Assembly (NCBI GenBank): GCA_950295325.1
Contig: OX485809.1
Location: 25,000,144-25,064,143 of the forward strand
From: Polytrichum commune
Taxonomy: Eukaryota > Streptophyta > Polytrichopsida > Polytrichales > Polytrichaceae
Length of the DNA: 64,000 nt
Direction: 5' to 3'
Shown: in pieces, positions 23,701 through 36,577 of the stretch
Position numbering within the stretch: position 1 is the stretch's first letter
Layout: every line of letters starts with the position of its first letter
Notes under the pieces: generated by a model
The model's input: only the letters and a program-made list of their open reading frames with translations
The model's database searches: none
Told to the model about the DNA's origin: nothing
Translations under genes and position numbers: made by a program

Positions 23701-26255
23701 TATATATAATTGTATTTTATCTGTTATCATTTATTCAACAATAATAAGATGCATATTTTTATTCAATATTTAATTTTGAATATTGAATATATATATATAT
23801 ATAATATATATGAATTTATAAAATCCAAGTAATTAATTCATAAGAATTATGAAATAAAAATGTGTGGCAAATTGATATTGCTATATTACATCAAAATGAC
23901 AAATAAATTTGTTTTGAGACATCCAATTTGCTAATTTGCCATAACGTCTTCTTTAAGCTTTGGAGCACATTTGTAAAAATACTTGTCATCGTTTCATGTG
24001 ACATATGTGTAGGTTTAAATATTTTTAATTCCAACTTTTTATTGTCCTCATGTATTTTGATAGTAGTCTCTAACTTCAACTTCTATATTCCACGAGTAGA
24101 TTTGCAAAATTGATCCAATGAAGCATCCATATGAGAGCTAACCTTCTCTTCTTCATGAATTGTCCTTAGACAGCATGCAAATTAGAAGCTCTGATTCTAG
24201 GAGACTCTAATTCATTCCTTTGAACTTGCTGTATTTTTTTTTGTTGATTTGGATGTTGTTCTTCTACACCTACATTTTTATTATTGTCCATACCTCTAGA
24301 TACCCATCAGTTTTAGTTTTTTTAAAAGTGTCTTATCAATTTTGTTGAACCAAATCTATTATGATCCTGTATTATCACCCATGACATTGTGCATTTTCTT
24401 CTCCTTATGATAATGTTGCTTGAGCTTGTTCCACTTGTCCCTACCTTTAGTCCAAGTTCTTTTGCCTTAATAGGATAATATTTCAAAACCTACTTTCTAA
24501 TCCTCTCCCAATTTTGTTGTTTAAAAAATTGTGACATAATTTTCAATTTTCTCTTATACCAAATTTATTAGGTATTTAGTAACAACATGAATCTATTCCG
24601 TTGTTGGAAGAGGTGGTAACCCTAAAGCCACAATTTGCCCACCAGTTGAAGGAGTTGGAGTGCCCAAAACTACAGGTGATGCAAATACCATGGTCTCCAA
24701 AAATCCTAATCCTTCTTCCATGATGGAAAAAAAACCCTAACTTGTAGTGAAGTGCAAGTAGCTTGTAGTGAAGTAGCTTTAATATGTGTGTGTGAGTTTG
24801 AGAGAAAAAAAAAAAATAGAGAGTTTAAGAGTGTTGAAGTTATTCTTAAATGTGTTGTTGGAATGAATGTTGGAAGAAGTATAGTTGCTGAAGTAAGTGG
24901 GGAACCAGAGTAAGAAAATACACAAGAATTTACCTAATGGAGGGCGGCGAACCTGTGGCTTGCGAGCTGTGGTGCATAGTTAGCTATGCCAACCGCTCCG
25001 GCAGAGGGAGGGTGTCTTGCACAGAGCATGATGGATTTCATCCACTTCGCCAGACGGAGCGGTTGGTCCCTGCTCATATGCGTGGTATTAGAAACTATTT
25101 GTTGAGGTGTTAATAATGTGGATGAGCGCTTGCGGGACATAAAGTTGAGCCCCTAGGTTAATTAAATCATGATGGATTGGAAAAAGAGTCAAGTTTGCTA
25201 GAACTCTCACTTTTAGGGATTAAGTTGTGATTTGGTTCATATGATTCAAAAGCATAGATGCTAAATTGGTACTCTAGAAAACAAGAAAAAACTTGTTCAT
25301 CTAACTAAAATACTTTTCCCTTGTGATTTCCTTTAAGTTTGTAATCAGGTGTTAAAAATATATATGTCAAGGTGAGACCTAGATAAAACCCAGTCATCTG
25401 CAACAACAGTTGGTTTCAATTGCCATATCTTTTAGTTCACATATATAGCTATTATGAACCCTTTTACTTGAACCAAAAGTCTTTATATTCACACTTCCAA
25501 CCAGTGACTGACTTTTATGAATTTGATTGCTAGATCACAATATTAATAAGATTATGGTGAAGATCCACCAAAACCTATAATTACTAAATCTACTTAATTT
25601 GGTTTGAAGTTCTACTTGTTGTGATTTTCTTCATGTAATATAGAACAATAGTGCATGAAGGGATATTACGCAAATGTGTAGGTGATTTCATTGCTTTTGC
25701 TTGTGGGCATATATGGGTAGTAAATCATGTACTTGGGGGTCTCAGCCATCTTCAAAAAGTTGTGCATAGTGAATGAGATACTAAATTAATGCCGATAAAG
25801 TGTGAAGTAGTAAGATAGCCGATGAACTCATTCTCATGATATATATTAATCTTAAGAACTGAGAGCCTTGAAGGGGCATTTTGTTTTTCTCTCACATGTG
25901 CAAACTGAATATTATACTTTTGTGAACAGTACGGAGAGATTATCAAAGATCAGAACTTCAAATCTAAAGTCGTCTGCATGAATGTAAGTAATTTACAGGA
26001 TATCCAAAGCAAATATTACATCAGCCAAGACACCGTGGTATAATATTCAGAGCCCCTAAATGGGGTGTTGATATACACAATCATATATCATATTAACTCT
26101 GCTGGACTTTCTTTCAAAATCAAGTAGCCATCCTATTGAGGGCCCTTTCGAGTAGATACACCGCAACTAGGTATTTGCACCGAGCTGCGCACATCAGGTC
26201 CTTCACTCTATTTTGGGAAGGTCACCTGACTTCTCATCTAGTAGTAGCTGGGAGA
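20752..26255. other. AT-rich intergenic region, no gene seen
   Basis: No open frame resembles a known family. Composition is strongly AT-rich between about 21,900 and 23,900, with short TA and ATTTT runs near 23,470, 23,700 and 23,790. A 12-bp perfect inverted repeat, CCAACCGCTCCG / CGGAGCGGTTGG, lies at 24,989-25,066. The block 26,100-26,255 is probably the 3' UTR of the broken Cys-rich gene on -. Confidence 0.6.
24989..25066. repeat. Inverted repeat with 12-bp perfect arms
   Basis: CCAACCGCTCCG at 24,989-25,000 pairs with CGGAGCGGTTGG at 25,055-25,066 across a 54-nt loop, in an island of higher G+C. It could be the relic of a transposon end pair. No duplication was identified. Confidence 0.45.
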
Positions 26256-27521
26256 TCAGTGCACACACTTCTTCTGGTAGCTGTCGTAGTGATACCCACT
26301 CTTGCAATTCACGCCACACTTTCCATGGCTGCAATAACCCATCAACAGAACACCCCAAATTCACAAATTGGTCAACATCATCTTGCACGCATTTTGCAAA
26401 CGAGATTACGACATTAATTTGCTTATGATCAGGGAAATGCGACAAATTTGACTTACCGTAGGCTTCCCATATTACTCAGTTAATAATTTTGCTGAAACGG
26501 GTGACAATTTTGATGAGAAATCATAGTATCCCAGACGTGATGAAATAATCAAATTCTTCTCCCTGTATGTCTGAAAAACTTAACAAACTCAATCCACGAA
26601 CCTCCAAGTTGGGAGAGCGTTAGGATCAGTGCAGGGGCACAGCTCCAATTGCCGCATCCGCCGCAGTTGAACACATCCTTGCCCACATCGGTCTCGCAAC
26701 CGTTCTCCTTCTTTCCATCGCAATCACTCCAGCCAGAGGTGCATTTGGAGCCGCACTTGCCTCTGAAGCAGGTGGCAATGCTGTAGGGGTAGGTGGGGCA
26801 GCTCACACCGCAGCCTCCGCAGTTCTTCACAGACTTGCCCACGTCGGTCTCGCATCCGTCGTGCATGTTGTGGTTGCAGTTCTTCCACCCTTGTGTGCAC
26901 GTGGACTCGCACTTTTCGTTGTTACACTTGGTGGTGCTGTAGGGGTAGCTCTTGCAGCACACTCCACACTTGCCGCAGTTCTTCAGGTCGCTCTTAGTGT
27001 TAGCCTCGCACCCATTCTCCTTCTTGTGGTCGCAATCAGTCCATCCCGAGCTGCAGGTGTAGCCGCACTTGCCATTGGAGCAAGCGGGTACGGTGTAGGG
27101 GGTAGGCGGGACACCGGACACCACAGTCACCGCAGTTCTTCTCATCGCTCCTAATTAATGGATGTCTCACATCTGTTGTGGGGATTGTAGTCACAGTCCT
27201 TGCATCCAGATTTGTACCACGCATCAGCCGAACCTGCCAGAAACAGACACAATGGTATCTTATCGAAGGACATTAGTGAAACTCTTCCGAGCCACAATTG
27301 AAACGTTACAAGTGCATGCACCACCTAATTAAATCATCCATAACCTAAGCTTGGATCAACAGACATTAATGTTGTTGAAATAATCAAGTACACGAGATGC
27401 ACAGAAACCTATATTTCCATCGTAATGGTTGAGAGATCGACGAGAGGTCACTTGCCAGCAAGACTGCAGATCATCAACAACGAGCAGCAACAGCTGCGAT
27501 TGCTCCATGAGATGCCGCCAT
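26256..27521 (-). pseudogene. Broken copy of the 52-residue-module Cys-rich secreted protein
   Basis: Three exon-like blocks on - mirror the intact paralogues: a signal-peptide-like exon at about 27,456-27,521, a repeat exon at about 26,602-27,233 and a last exon at 26,256-26,328. The repeat exon holds three full modules (for example NCGKCGVCCKSYPYS and NCGGCGVSCPTYPYS), and the last exon still reads SHGKCGVNCKSGYHYDSYQ. The frame is lost several times: in the signal exon, at two places early in the repeat exon (a net +4 and a +1 relative to the paralogue at 33.5 kb) and again near the end of that exon. The first intron also starts GC rather than GT, and the usual CTGCAG before the second donor is changed. 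A TATA box remains. Probably a pseudogene; sequencing error is unlikely to explain all the breaks. Confidence 0.8.
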
Positions 27522-27641
27522 CCTGCCTGACCTCCAAATTTGATCAATGGCCTTTTCTGACAAGGATCGATGGAAGGGGGACTTGAAATCGAACTGTGCT
27601 TGACGGAATGAAGCAAGTCTGGTGGTTTGAAGGCTGTAGGG

Positions 27642-27649
27642 TTTATATA
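27642..27649 (-). promoter_or_regulatory. TATA box of the broken Cys-rich copy
   Basis: On -, TATATAAA lies about 120 bp before the expected start. It matches the position of the TATA boxes of the intact copies. Confidence 0.55.
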
Positions 27650-28184
27650 CTACTATTTTGGAACTTAATCGGTTTGGATGTGAGAAATGCTTCAGGTATT
27701 TATTGACCATTCAAGGTTAACCCTGAGTGGTTTTCACTAGCCTGAGTCATATTGTCAACGAGAGTCCTGTGCATCTTAATTAGCCTGGGATTGATATTCA
27801 ATATACCAAGCATCTTAATTTGCTGCAGTGGAAGCAGTGTAGATTGACCCGGGTTTCGAACATGAATTTATGTGAGGAAGTGCAATGTCAACTGGTGCCT
27901 GGATACGTTGTTTCTTAACCGCACTGTAACAGTACAATGCATGTCACGAGTATTTTGTCTCATTCAATCAGTGCATGATGTGCACGGACTTATGCCGTCG
28001 TTAATTTGAGTTTCTGCAAAGCCACCAGATTGCAGTTGATTCTAAGATTTGAGGAGATCAGACCCATCGGATGGAGAAATGATTGGAACGACTGATTTCA
28101 TCTGCAGAGTTATTGACCTCAATGTGTAAGGCTCAAGTGCTTGGACTGTACCGAAGGAGACAGATTCGGATGGGAATCTCAATG

Positions 28185-28376
28185 TCCGGGGAGATTTGGG
28201 AAAAAATCGGTCGAGATCCAAGTGTTTCCAAGTCAAACCGGTTGATATCTTGCGGTTCTCCTTTAATATAAGTGTGAGGTACATTCTATAGATTTCTCTC
28301 AAGTGATCGACTTGAACTTAGAACCGCCCGTTTCTGAAACTCGACCGGCCCATCTGTAACTAGCGGTAGGATCTCC
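28185..28376 (+). repeat. Dispersed repeat R1, copy 2
   Basis: Same family as 3225-3438 and 63,111-63,322. Begins CCGGGGAGATTT and ends near TAACTAGCGGTAGG. Shared central block GTGAGGTACATTCTATAGATT. Confidence 0.6.
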
Positions 28377-28947
28377 CTGTTCACAGAATGGGATCTGTTA
28401 CATAATTCTCCTTGTTGCCATTAGGACCCCCATCAGAGAACCACTTGGTCTCGATCAGAAGTAATTTGGCCGTACTGAATATTTCTTCTTCTTCCATTTG
28501 TTGCATGTCGTAACGGAAAGTTGACCATTTCGTTCGAGCTGGTCACAGAATATTACTGATGACACTTAGAGGTAATTTGACGCCACATGTTTTGGAATCC
28601 AGGTTAACACGCACGCAGCCTGTTCATCATATTCTTGACCATGTACTATTAAATCTTACCAACACATTTAATTAGCGTCGATGGAATCTTACGCTAAATG
28701 TCTATATTCACAAATCTGTAAAAGTCACTGAATCGCAGAAATGTGCAATTAATTGCAACCGCGAGTCGTAGGTGGGGTTGGACCGGACTTAATGGGTAGA
28801 CATAGCATACAAGCTGATTCTACAAGCACACCATACGAGCGGATCGCTCAAGAATCAACCCTGTTATCGAAAGGATAGTAGAATCGAGGATAAATCATGT
28901 AAATATGCAAGGCAGGCGGGTGAACTGCGTGTAAATTGCTTCCGATC

Positions 28948-28976
28948 CGCATGGGAAGGGCATGGGAAGGGCATGG
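28948..28976. repeat. Short tandem repeat, GGGAAGGGCAT words
   Basis: About 2.5 copies of an 11-bp word, GCATGGGAAGG. A small microsatellite-like feature without visible function. Confidence 0.6.
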
Positions 28977-29312
28977 GAGTGCATGCGTACGCGTGCGCGG
29001 TGAAGGATCTGCGTCGAGGGGTGGAGGTAGGTAGGTAGACCATGTTCTTCCGAATCCAGATAAGGTTGACGGGGCAATCTCCGACGCGACGATATTGCTC
29101 CCACAATTTACTTACAAAAGGCGTTCATCAAGGTGGTCCCGTGGAACTCTTGAGTGACAATGACATCCTGTCCGGTTGCTTGCACAAAATAGACGCCGGA
29201 GTCAATTGTTACTATTTTGAGCGCGGCGACAATCTGGCGGCACTGTCTCAACCCTGCATGCCAGGGCTATTGGGCTGTTTTAGCCGCGGGGAGGCCCGGC
29301 AGCTGAGCGTGC

Positions 29313-29575
29313 TCAAGTGGAGGCCACACATGTTTGAAAACGCCGCTTTGGGAACGGAGTTTGGTAAGCCTCGACATGTGTCTAATTTCGAGCAGCTGGG
29401 GTTTTGAGGTTGGTCCTTTTTTATTGGTTAAAACCGTCCGTTTTCAACTCCGCTCACAAATGGAGGTTTCAAGTTAGGCATATGTCAAGGTTAACATTTT
29501 TTTGTCTTAGCTTATCAAATTTTGTTTCGAAATCAACGTTTTTGAACGTTTGGTTTCTTCTTCATGCCCGATCAC
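29313..29575. repeat. Foldback repeat F, copy 1
   Basis: The left arm (GAGGCCACACATGTTTGAAAACGCC..., GAGTTTGGTAAGCC) is loosely complementary to the right part (GCTTATCAAA...AACGTTTTTGAACG), with GGTTGGTCC...TTGGTTAAAACC in the middle. The same words form the long palindrome at 59,364-59,835. The right arm is shortened here. A 121-codon open frame that overlaps (29,042-29,407) shows no family resemblance and is not called. Confidence 0.55.
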
Positions 29576-29639
29576 ACCAAAAAATTTCGTCTTGTTCTAG
29601 CTGTGAAATTGTTGGAGATTATATTGAGAAGTAATAATT

Positions 29640-31735
29640 GACCCACTCCTTTTCACACGATTACAGCCGAAGATGTCGACAATGGTGTTAGAACATGATG
29701 GTGTGATCAACCCCTTAGTAATAGCTCCTCAAAACGGGGACTACGGCACCGTCCATCTTGCCTGAGATGGATGGCCGCATGCCCTGTTTGACTTCAAAAA
29801 AACGTTGGTCACAAATCCCATATCGAATGCACCTCACTTCAAGATCATGTGTATATATATATCTTCACTTCAATACAATATCAAAGTATTGAATAGGAAC
29901 TTTGGTCTCTAAGTGGCAACCACTAGTAAAGCTTGTCCTCATCTAGGACGTATAAGATTTGAAAAGAAGTCTCCATTAGCAATCAAGCTACCCCCAAGCA
30001 CTTAGGGATAAGGCCTTATTTTTAGGGTTTAAGGTTTTAGGGCCCTTAAGTGAGGGTTAAGAGTTTTGGGTTTACGGTTTTGATTGCACTTAATTAGTTT
30101 GAATGTGGTTGATACCTGTGAAAGGAGAAGGCATTAATTACAATATCAAATTTTAATAAACGAATTGGTAGAAATTTTTACAAGTATTCATAGACATTCA
30201 AAAGACCCATTTAATCACAAACGACAAGTGAATTTGTCAAAGATTTTAAGTTCAATATTAAAACATTAAGGCCCTTTCAAACGGTTAGTTGCAAAAGGTA
30301 CAAGATTATTATTAGTAAGGAACTTATTCCATGCTTTCTTGACGGTTTCAATTGCTAATAATTTTTCAAACAATTACTTACTTGCAATGTTGAAGTGAAC
30401 ATGTATATTGGACCTTGACATGAAGTGCACTCAATACAAGCTTTGCTTATTTATGTTTAGTGTCATATGGTATTTTATAATCATATGACATCTCTAAATT
30501 TTGGCTTCAAGCATGCCCGGAAGACTTCACATGGGCCAATAGGAGAGTGGCCATAATAAAGGGAGGGGGGGATGGGATGGGTTCGGTGGGCCATACCAAG
30601 CACATAGTAGGTCATCTAAGTAGAGATAGGGACAACTCACCACATTATTGGCCCTCTAATCTAGATAAAGGGAGGGGTAGGACCACCCGCGAGGTTGGCA
30701 CCCTTAGATAAGGTTGAGGCATCTATGACTGCTAAAATATGAGAGTTTGCATTTGTTTAGATGGAGTAATAGTGGGGAATTATTTTTCTTGCGAAGAGAA
30801 ACATTTTCTAAGGAGAATGCAATTATCTTTATAAAATATCTACCGTTTGGATTCTTTAAATTACACAATCGTGTGTTTTATGTACACAAATGCTATTATT
30901 GGAGCACTTCATAGTTGCGCATACAACAAGGCCCCTGGACCACAAAAAATAAAACCAAATCAAGTGTTTTTACTGGTGATGGATCATGAACTCCACAACA
31001 ATGGATATGATTCGGAGATGTCACCTCCAAAAAAATCATTGTGAAACCTTAGCTCCGTCGAAGTGATTTCTTAAAGTTCAGGCAACTGTCCAATCCCAAT
31101 GAACCATGGAGATGCATATCAGTCTCAATGGACTAAATGCACACATAGGGGTGGGTATTTTTTACTAGCCTAGTACTTGAGGAAGGTAACATCCAATCCA
31201 TAATGTTTGCCACACCCCACACACCATCCCGTACACAAAAGTGTGAACTTTTCCCTTGAAATCGCGTGATTCCATGCCTGGTCCTTTAGAGGTTAAGGTC
31301 GAGGCATCTATAATCTCAATACATAGAGTTCCCTAAAGCCGTGAAGTTCTACACACATTGTTGTCATTATTTAAGATGATAGGAAAAGCCGTGAAGTTTC
31401 ATACATGTAGTAGTCACATCTAGCATGATGAAAAAGTAAGTTAAAAGGGCATGCATTTGGGTTCCTTGAAAAGGCATCAACTGTATACAAGTTTTTGTCT
31501 ACCCATTACCATAGAGTAGGCCAACTTATGTTGTGAATATTGGTTGGGGGAGAATCTTGTCTTTAGAAATATATTGTAATTTCAATACTTCAAATAATTT
31601 GTGATTTTTTAAATAAATGTCGTGATATCAATTTCTAGGCCTATAAAAAATAACTCCATTGTCACACTAGTATCACACTTATAAAAAATTGCTAAAGTTG
31701 TCATAAATGGGTTTGTCTAGGGTTTGTCTACCTTT
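29640..31735. other. Intergenic, no gene seen
   Basis: No coding region is supported. A small palindrome with GTGTCATATGG...CATATGACAT lies near 30,460-30,492. G-rich runs occur near 30,563-30,573. Confidence 0.55.
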
Positions 31736-31739
31736 TAAA

Positions 31740-32025
31740 GCACTCCCTCACCAAATTCTAGTGGGAATGAGGGCAAATGTAGATGGGATCTAGTGGGGAA
31801 GTATTCATATGCCCCAACCAACTGTTGCTACTTTAAGTGTTTAGTGGGCGCAAAGAATTTTAGTGGCCCATGGTCACGGGCCTCCACATTCAACTAGACA
31901 ACTAGTGGGTCAAATGTTGTCCTTATGAAAACCAGATTTGGTTGCTTTTGTTATTTTCATAAGGACAACCTCCGACCCACTTATGTAGAATCTAGTGGGC
32001 GAGCAGCCTACATGGAAACCCAACC
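31740..32025. repeat. Degenerate copy of the 42.2-kb TIR element
   Basis: The right end, AATCTAGTGGGCGAGCAGCC then TACATGGAAACC, matches the right end of the element at 42,244-42,684. Interior words such as CACGGGCC and AGTGGC are also shared. An inner inverted repeat, AGTGGGTC...TTGTCCTTATGAAAA against TTTTCATAAGGACAA...GACCCACT, spans 31,904-31,981. The left end is not clear. Confidence 0.5.
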
Positions 32026-33129
32026 TAAGCTTAATCGCAGGTTGCTGAATCCCGTGGCAAGACAACACAAGGGAGAGTGCTTATTGAGGTCATTTCTTTG
32101 AGACATTTGGGCCTGGTCGGTGTGTAATTGGTATCTGCATGCAGAGGTTGGTGACCTTTAGTTGATTCCGCAATGCCACTAGATGTCAGCTGCTGGGCAT
32201 GTCACAGACTCATCCCTAGGCCCACTGTGACAAGCGTCGAGATGACAAGATCATACCAATGGCTTCAGTTTAGCCATGGGTTTGAGAAATGCTGAAATGA
32301 TATAATTAATGTTGACATTATCTCGATTGTCACAAAATTTGAAGGAAATTATCACACGATTTTGGATTTTATGTTAAAGGAGACATTTTCTTCAGGTGGT
32401 AGGTGGGTATGATACTCCATGTGCCCGAGCAGATCTCCAGGAAGTGATACTTAGCAGCCACTTCCAAATCGATGATCTGATGGTTCTCCTCATTGCCATT
32501 TAAAAAATGCAGAAAGTGGAAAGATTGTGGTGCCACTTCATCTTTATTGGTTACGTACATTGTGTAAACAACTGTTTTCAATCAATTAAAGTTAAGATCG
32601 ATGCTGGGATTCCACATCAAGTGTTGACATGTAACCATCGATTGTCAATTTCAATATATAGGTAAGTATATAGGTAAGTACAATACTAGGGGATACAGTT
32701 TGTAATCTTGGGTGGTAATACACTATGGGTGTTTAGTACGTAAACACCTCCAGCTTCAAGATAAAAACACATCCAGCTTCGAGATAAAAATACATTGAAC
32801 CAATGGATGGAGTGCGAGCACCTTTGTCTGATCCTTGCCTGTTGGTTGCTCGACTATGTGCAGCTTCAGGCCAATAACTTCGCAAAGAAGAGAAATCAAG
32901 TATGTCACGGTTATTCAGCGTTGACAAGCATCGTCAGCACCATAGAATAAAATGTAGTAGGTAGGAAATTCCTTGGCAGCAGTTACTACTATATGATCTC
33001 CTTGCCAAGGTTTCTCTTGCTTCGACAAATTACTTTGTGTCAAAATGACATGTCTAACCGTTATTCTCAGCCGAGTTGTTAGGATCAGGGTAGGTGAGAA
33101 GAAGTCACCAGAAGGTGAGCAAGTCGCCA
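32026..33129. other. Intergenic, upstream of the + Cys-rich gene
   Basis: No gene recognised. A 12-bp direct repeat (TATAGGTAAGTA) occurs near 32,658 and 32,670. The last few hundred bases are the likely promoter region of the gene starting at 33,287. Confidence 0.5.
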
Positions 33130-33135
33130 TATAAA
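33130..33135 (+). promoter_or_regulatory. TATA box of the Cys-rich gene at 33.3 kb
   Basis: TATAAA in CCATATAAAGAGG, 152 bp before the ATG. The copy at 49.8 kb carries a similar ACCATATAAAT, supporting it as a core promoter. Confidence 0.65.
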
Positions 33136-33286
33136 GAGGCTGGCACCAGGCACTTATTGTATCAGCATTCACGATCTTGCCTTCTGTTTGGAGCTCAGAG
33201 CTAGAACACGCACCTCCTACTTGTCTGGGCAGCTTGTTCGGATTTGGATTTTCGATTGGAGTCCGGAAGCAGCAGCTGCTAGAAGC

Positions 33287-34374
33287 ATGGCGGTCTCTCA
33301 GCAATTGACGGTTCTGGCCGTCGTCGTTGCGATCTTCTGTATTGCAGGTAGACAATGCACTTTCGTAAATTACAATTTTGATTGCTCTGCGTGTGATCCA
33401 CATGTGATTCAGCTCACTGTGGATGAAGGCAATGGTGCATCAGTTCACGAATTACAATTTCTTTTAGATTTTCCCAATGCAACATTAGCAAGGGAATTCG
33501 GCTACAACCTGTCCATGCAATATGAGCACTGAATGAATTCTCTTGTTGTTTCTGTCCAATTGGTTGCAGGCTCGGCTGATGCGTGGTGCAAGTCCGGGTT
33601 CAAGGACTGCGACTACAACCCCCACAACGGATGCGAGACATGCATCCAGAAGGATGTAAAGAACTGCGGCGATTGTGGCGTCCAGTGCCCAACCTACCCC
33701 TACACCAAACCCACTTGCTCCAACGGCAAGTGCGGCTACACCTGCAGCTCGGGATGGACCGACTGCGACCACAAGAAGGAGAACGGGTGCGAGGCTAACA
33801 CCAAGAGCGACCTGAAGAACTGCGGCAAGTGTGGAGTGCAGTGCAAGACCTACCCCTACAGCACCACCAAGTGCAACAACGGAAAGTGTGAGTCCACGTG
33901 TACACAGGGGTGGAAGGACTGCAACCACAACATGCAGCACGACGGGTGCGAGACCGATGTGGGCAAGGACGTCCACAACTGCGGAGGCTGCGGCAAGAAG
34001 TGCCCCTGCAACGATTTCAACGCTCTGCCCACCTGCAGGTATTTATTTACATCCATACATGCATTTGCGCATTTCCTCTCTATCTCCATGGCCGTGGCCG
34101 TGGCCGAAGAGGAGGTTTGGCAGGACCGATCCTTAAATTATATTATCCTGGCTAAAACTGTACCCGCAACCGCCAGTATCATTCTTTGACATGAATGAGC
34201 AATTAATCCTTAATTATCTTGTATTGCACTTATTCAATATCCCTGTTTTGAGACTAACCTGTGCGGATGAGTATCGGATGTGGTTATGGTGGATGTGGCA
34301 GCAATGGCAAGTGTGGAGTGCAGTGCAAGAGTGGATTCCACTACGACAAGCACCAGAAGAAGTGTGTGTACTAA
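33287..34374 (+). CDS. Secreted Cys-rich protein, two 52-residue modules
   Basis: Three exons: 33,287-33,347, 33,570-34,038 and 34,302-34,374; 200 aa. Residues 1-25 form a signal peptide with likely cleavage after GSADA, so the protein should enter the secretory pathway. The mature chain holds two full modules of about 52 residues starting at NCGDCGVQC (residue 52) and NCGKCGVQC (104), then a shortened NCGGCGKKCPC module and a terminal SNGKCGVQCKSGFHYDKHQ motif. I count 28 Cys in the mature part. The pattern NCGxCGxxC...GKCG resembles plant STIG1-type domains; the NGCETD linker is closer to repeats seen in myxobacterial secreted proteins. The function is unknown; disulfide-rich and extracellular is inferred. 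The last exon acceptor (GGCAG|CAATGG) was chosen because it restores the CSNGKCG motif in frame and is shared by all copies. It has one module fewer than the copies at 37 and 50 kb. Confidence 0.88.
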
Positions 34375-34601
34375 GCATTGCCACCAGATGCTGCAGCGCC
34401 GTTGATCAGAAAGTGGGGGCAGCTAGAGTGAATTTATAGTACCTGCTTCTCTAGCCATAGGAATGTGCTTACACTTCGGTGTTGGAGCAGTGATGAATTA
34501 TAGGCATAAGTTCATGTGTATCTTCAGGCTACGGATACGTGGATCACGACATGAGTGAGCACGGAACAAGATTCAGCACCTTGCTGATTCCTATATACAT
34601 A

Positions 34602-34607
34602 AATAAA
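34602..34607 (+). other. Candidate poly(A) signal of the 33.3-kb gene
   Basis: AATAAA, about 230 nt after the stop codon at 34,374. Confidence 0.5.
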
Positions 34608-36357
34608 AGCTTCAAGCAGATCACTTGGTTGTATCTATTTCTTTTGGCGGATGTCAGATGAACCATATGGTGGAACCCTGGGTCCCATCGGCCCCTGGGT
34701 CTTGCATAAACTCTGTAGCATTGTCAATATAACTATGATTCCTTATTACGAAGGCGGCAATCGACTGCTCACATCATGAGCTACATGGAGACATTCAAGT
34801 CAATTTTTTTCAATGGTGATGTAATTAATCATTTTTAAGGTATCATGCTCATTTTTTAGGTGGATTTCAGGTTAAATAAGTAAGAACATATTTTTGAGTG
34901 AAGTTATTAAAAGGGAAACTAGCTGAGAGCAAGAGTGATCCAACGGTGCACTACGAGATGCAGTAATGACTTCAAGCCAACATCTACAAGTTTAGGTTTA
35001 GGTTTATGTTGCAACACAAACACTCCAACAAAATAAATAATTATTGAGGTTTTGAGACAGTCTATGCGGGCTCCGGGGTCCCGCCATAAGGTTCAGATGG
35101 CCACTTAGCAAATTCACTTTTGGCTTAAATCTCATTTTCCTTGTTAGCCCCCAACACATAGTGGTAAAGTTCTACGGCATATTTGCTAGTATTTGATGCT
35201 TGGTGGAAAAGTATATGCCATCTGAATATCATCACCCGCACATATATCATGGTATTTCAATGAACTTTTTGAATCCAAATGTGAGAGCTGTGATGTTAGT
35301 TTATTGCGCTTGTTGCAAAGGGGTTCAAACCTTGAAACTAATATATTTAAACTCCCTCTGAAAAGACTGGACCCAATAGACATTTGGTTATGCAAATGTT
35401 TAGCGTCCACCATAGTCACGACACTTTAGAAAGACTATCTAAAGAATTGTCTATAAAAACGCAATTGTGAATGATCTGGAATCATTTGAAGAAGGTTATT
35501 ACAGTGCTTAATTACTTGTCTACTCATCTGTAACTCTTAAGCTCTGCAGTTAATGAAGGTCAAATATATACTTCTCAGCTTAGACCTTGCATGACCATAC
35601 CCTTCCGTAACCTACCAAAATCTGTAAGGTGTTTTTGGCAATGTTTTTCTCATATTTATTGAGACACATAATATTGCATAACAAGAGAAATTTTCCATAA
35701 ATGAAGGGTGGGCATTGAATCGAGGTTGGCATCGATGGCACTTACAGCGAAATTAGGTGGCTAGACGTTAGTTTATGGAGTTTGAAGTTTTCAACCATCC
35801 GGAGGCCTACAATGTAGAGTATTGTGTGAATTTTGGGCTACTTATGTCTAAATATGTTCAGAGAAGTGCCCCCAATTGGAGTTAGAAATTTCGACCTCAG
35901 TTAATATCTGTAAGTTAGGGTCCATATACAATGGACGAGGTATGCTAACTCAGCTTGCTTCAATTTTATGCTCTCGTTGCAAATCCTCGCTAAGTTATTT
36001 CTAACACTCACTTGCAAAGAATATGGCCGGCGTGCACGTGGCTGGCAACTGAACAAAAAGAACATTACTTTGTTTCCATCTCAGAAGAAGTCTGGTCAAA
36101 TTCACCAACTATTCCACAAATTAGTAGCTAAATTTATGCTCCAATTTCATCTTTTGATTTTTGACTGAAAGGAGACTTTTCAGATTCCCCCACAAACAAT
36201 CAGTGTAAATAGTGTACATTAAGCACATCTAAGACATTGTTGTGCTGTCGAAGACTCATCAAATGAGCGAAAATTTTACAACCAATAGCGATTGTGCAGT
36301 GTGATCAACCTGACATCGGAAGTGCACGATAGTGCACAAGGTTTCCTGCCGGGAAAC
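34608..36357. other. Spacer between two tail-to-tail Cys-rich genes
   Basis: No gene seen. The + gene ends on the left and the - gene at 36,578 ends on the right. Open frames are short and unrelated to known families. Confidence 0.6.
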
Positions 36358-36363
36358 TTTATT
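36358..36363 (-). other. Candidate poly(A) signal of the 37-kb gene
   Basis: AATAAA on -, about 215 nt after the stop codon at 36,578. Confidence 0.5.
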
Positions 36364-36577
36364 CATACATATGTACCGAAACTGCCAAACTTTGTTCCAG
36401 CTTCAGCCTCTCTTGTACAATTATCCACAACATCAACAGCTACCTATACTCTTTCAGTGGTCGAACCTGCACCACCATACTATGGATGTTATTCTGGCTG
36501 CAAGCCTGCAGTAGTTCTGTCGCATTTCCAGCTGCCCCCTTGTTCTTCTGATCCTGAACAATCCAGTCAAGATGAAA

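Noticed and set aside
29042-29407. 121-codon open frame
   Set aside because: No recognisable domain, no splice context, and its end lies in the foldback repeat F.
33485-33976. 163-codon open frame opposite the 33-kb Cys-rich gene
   Set aside because: It is the mirror of the repeat exon. Similar mirror frames occur opposite every copy, as expected from the repetitive, Cys-rich sequence.
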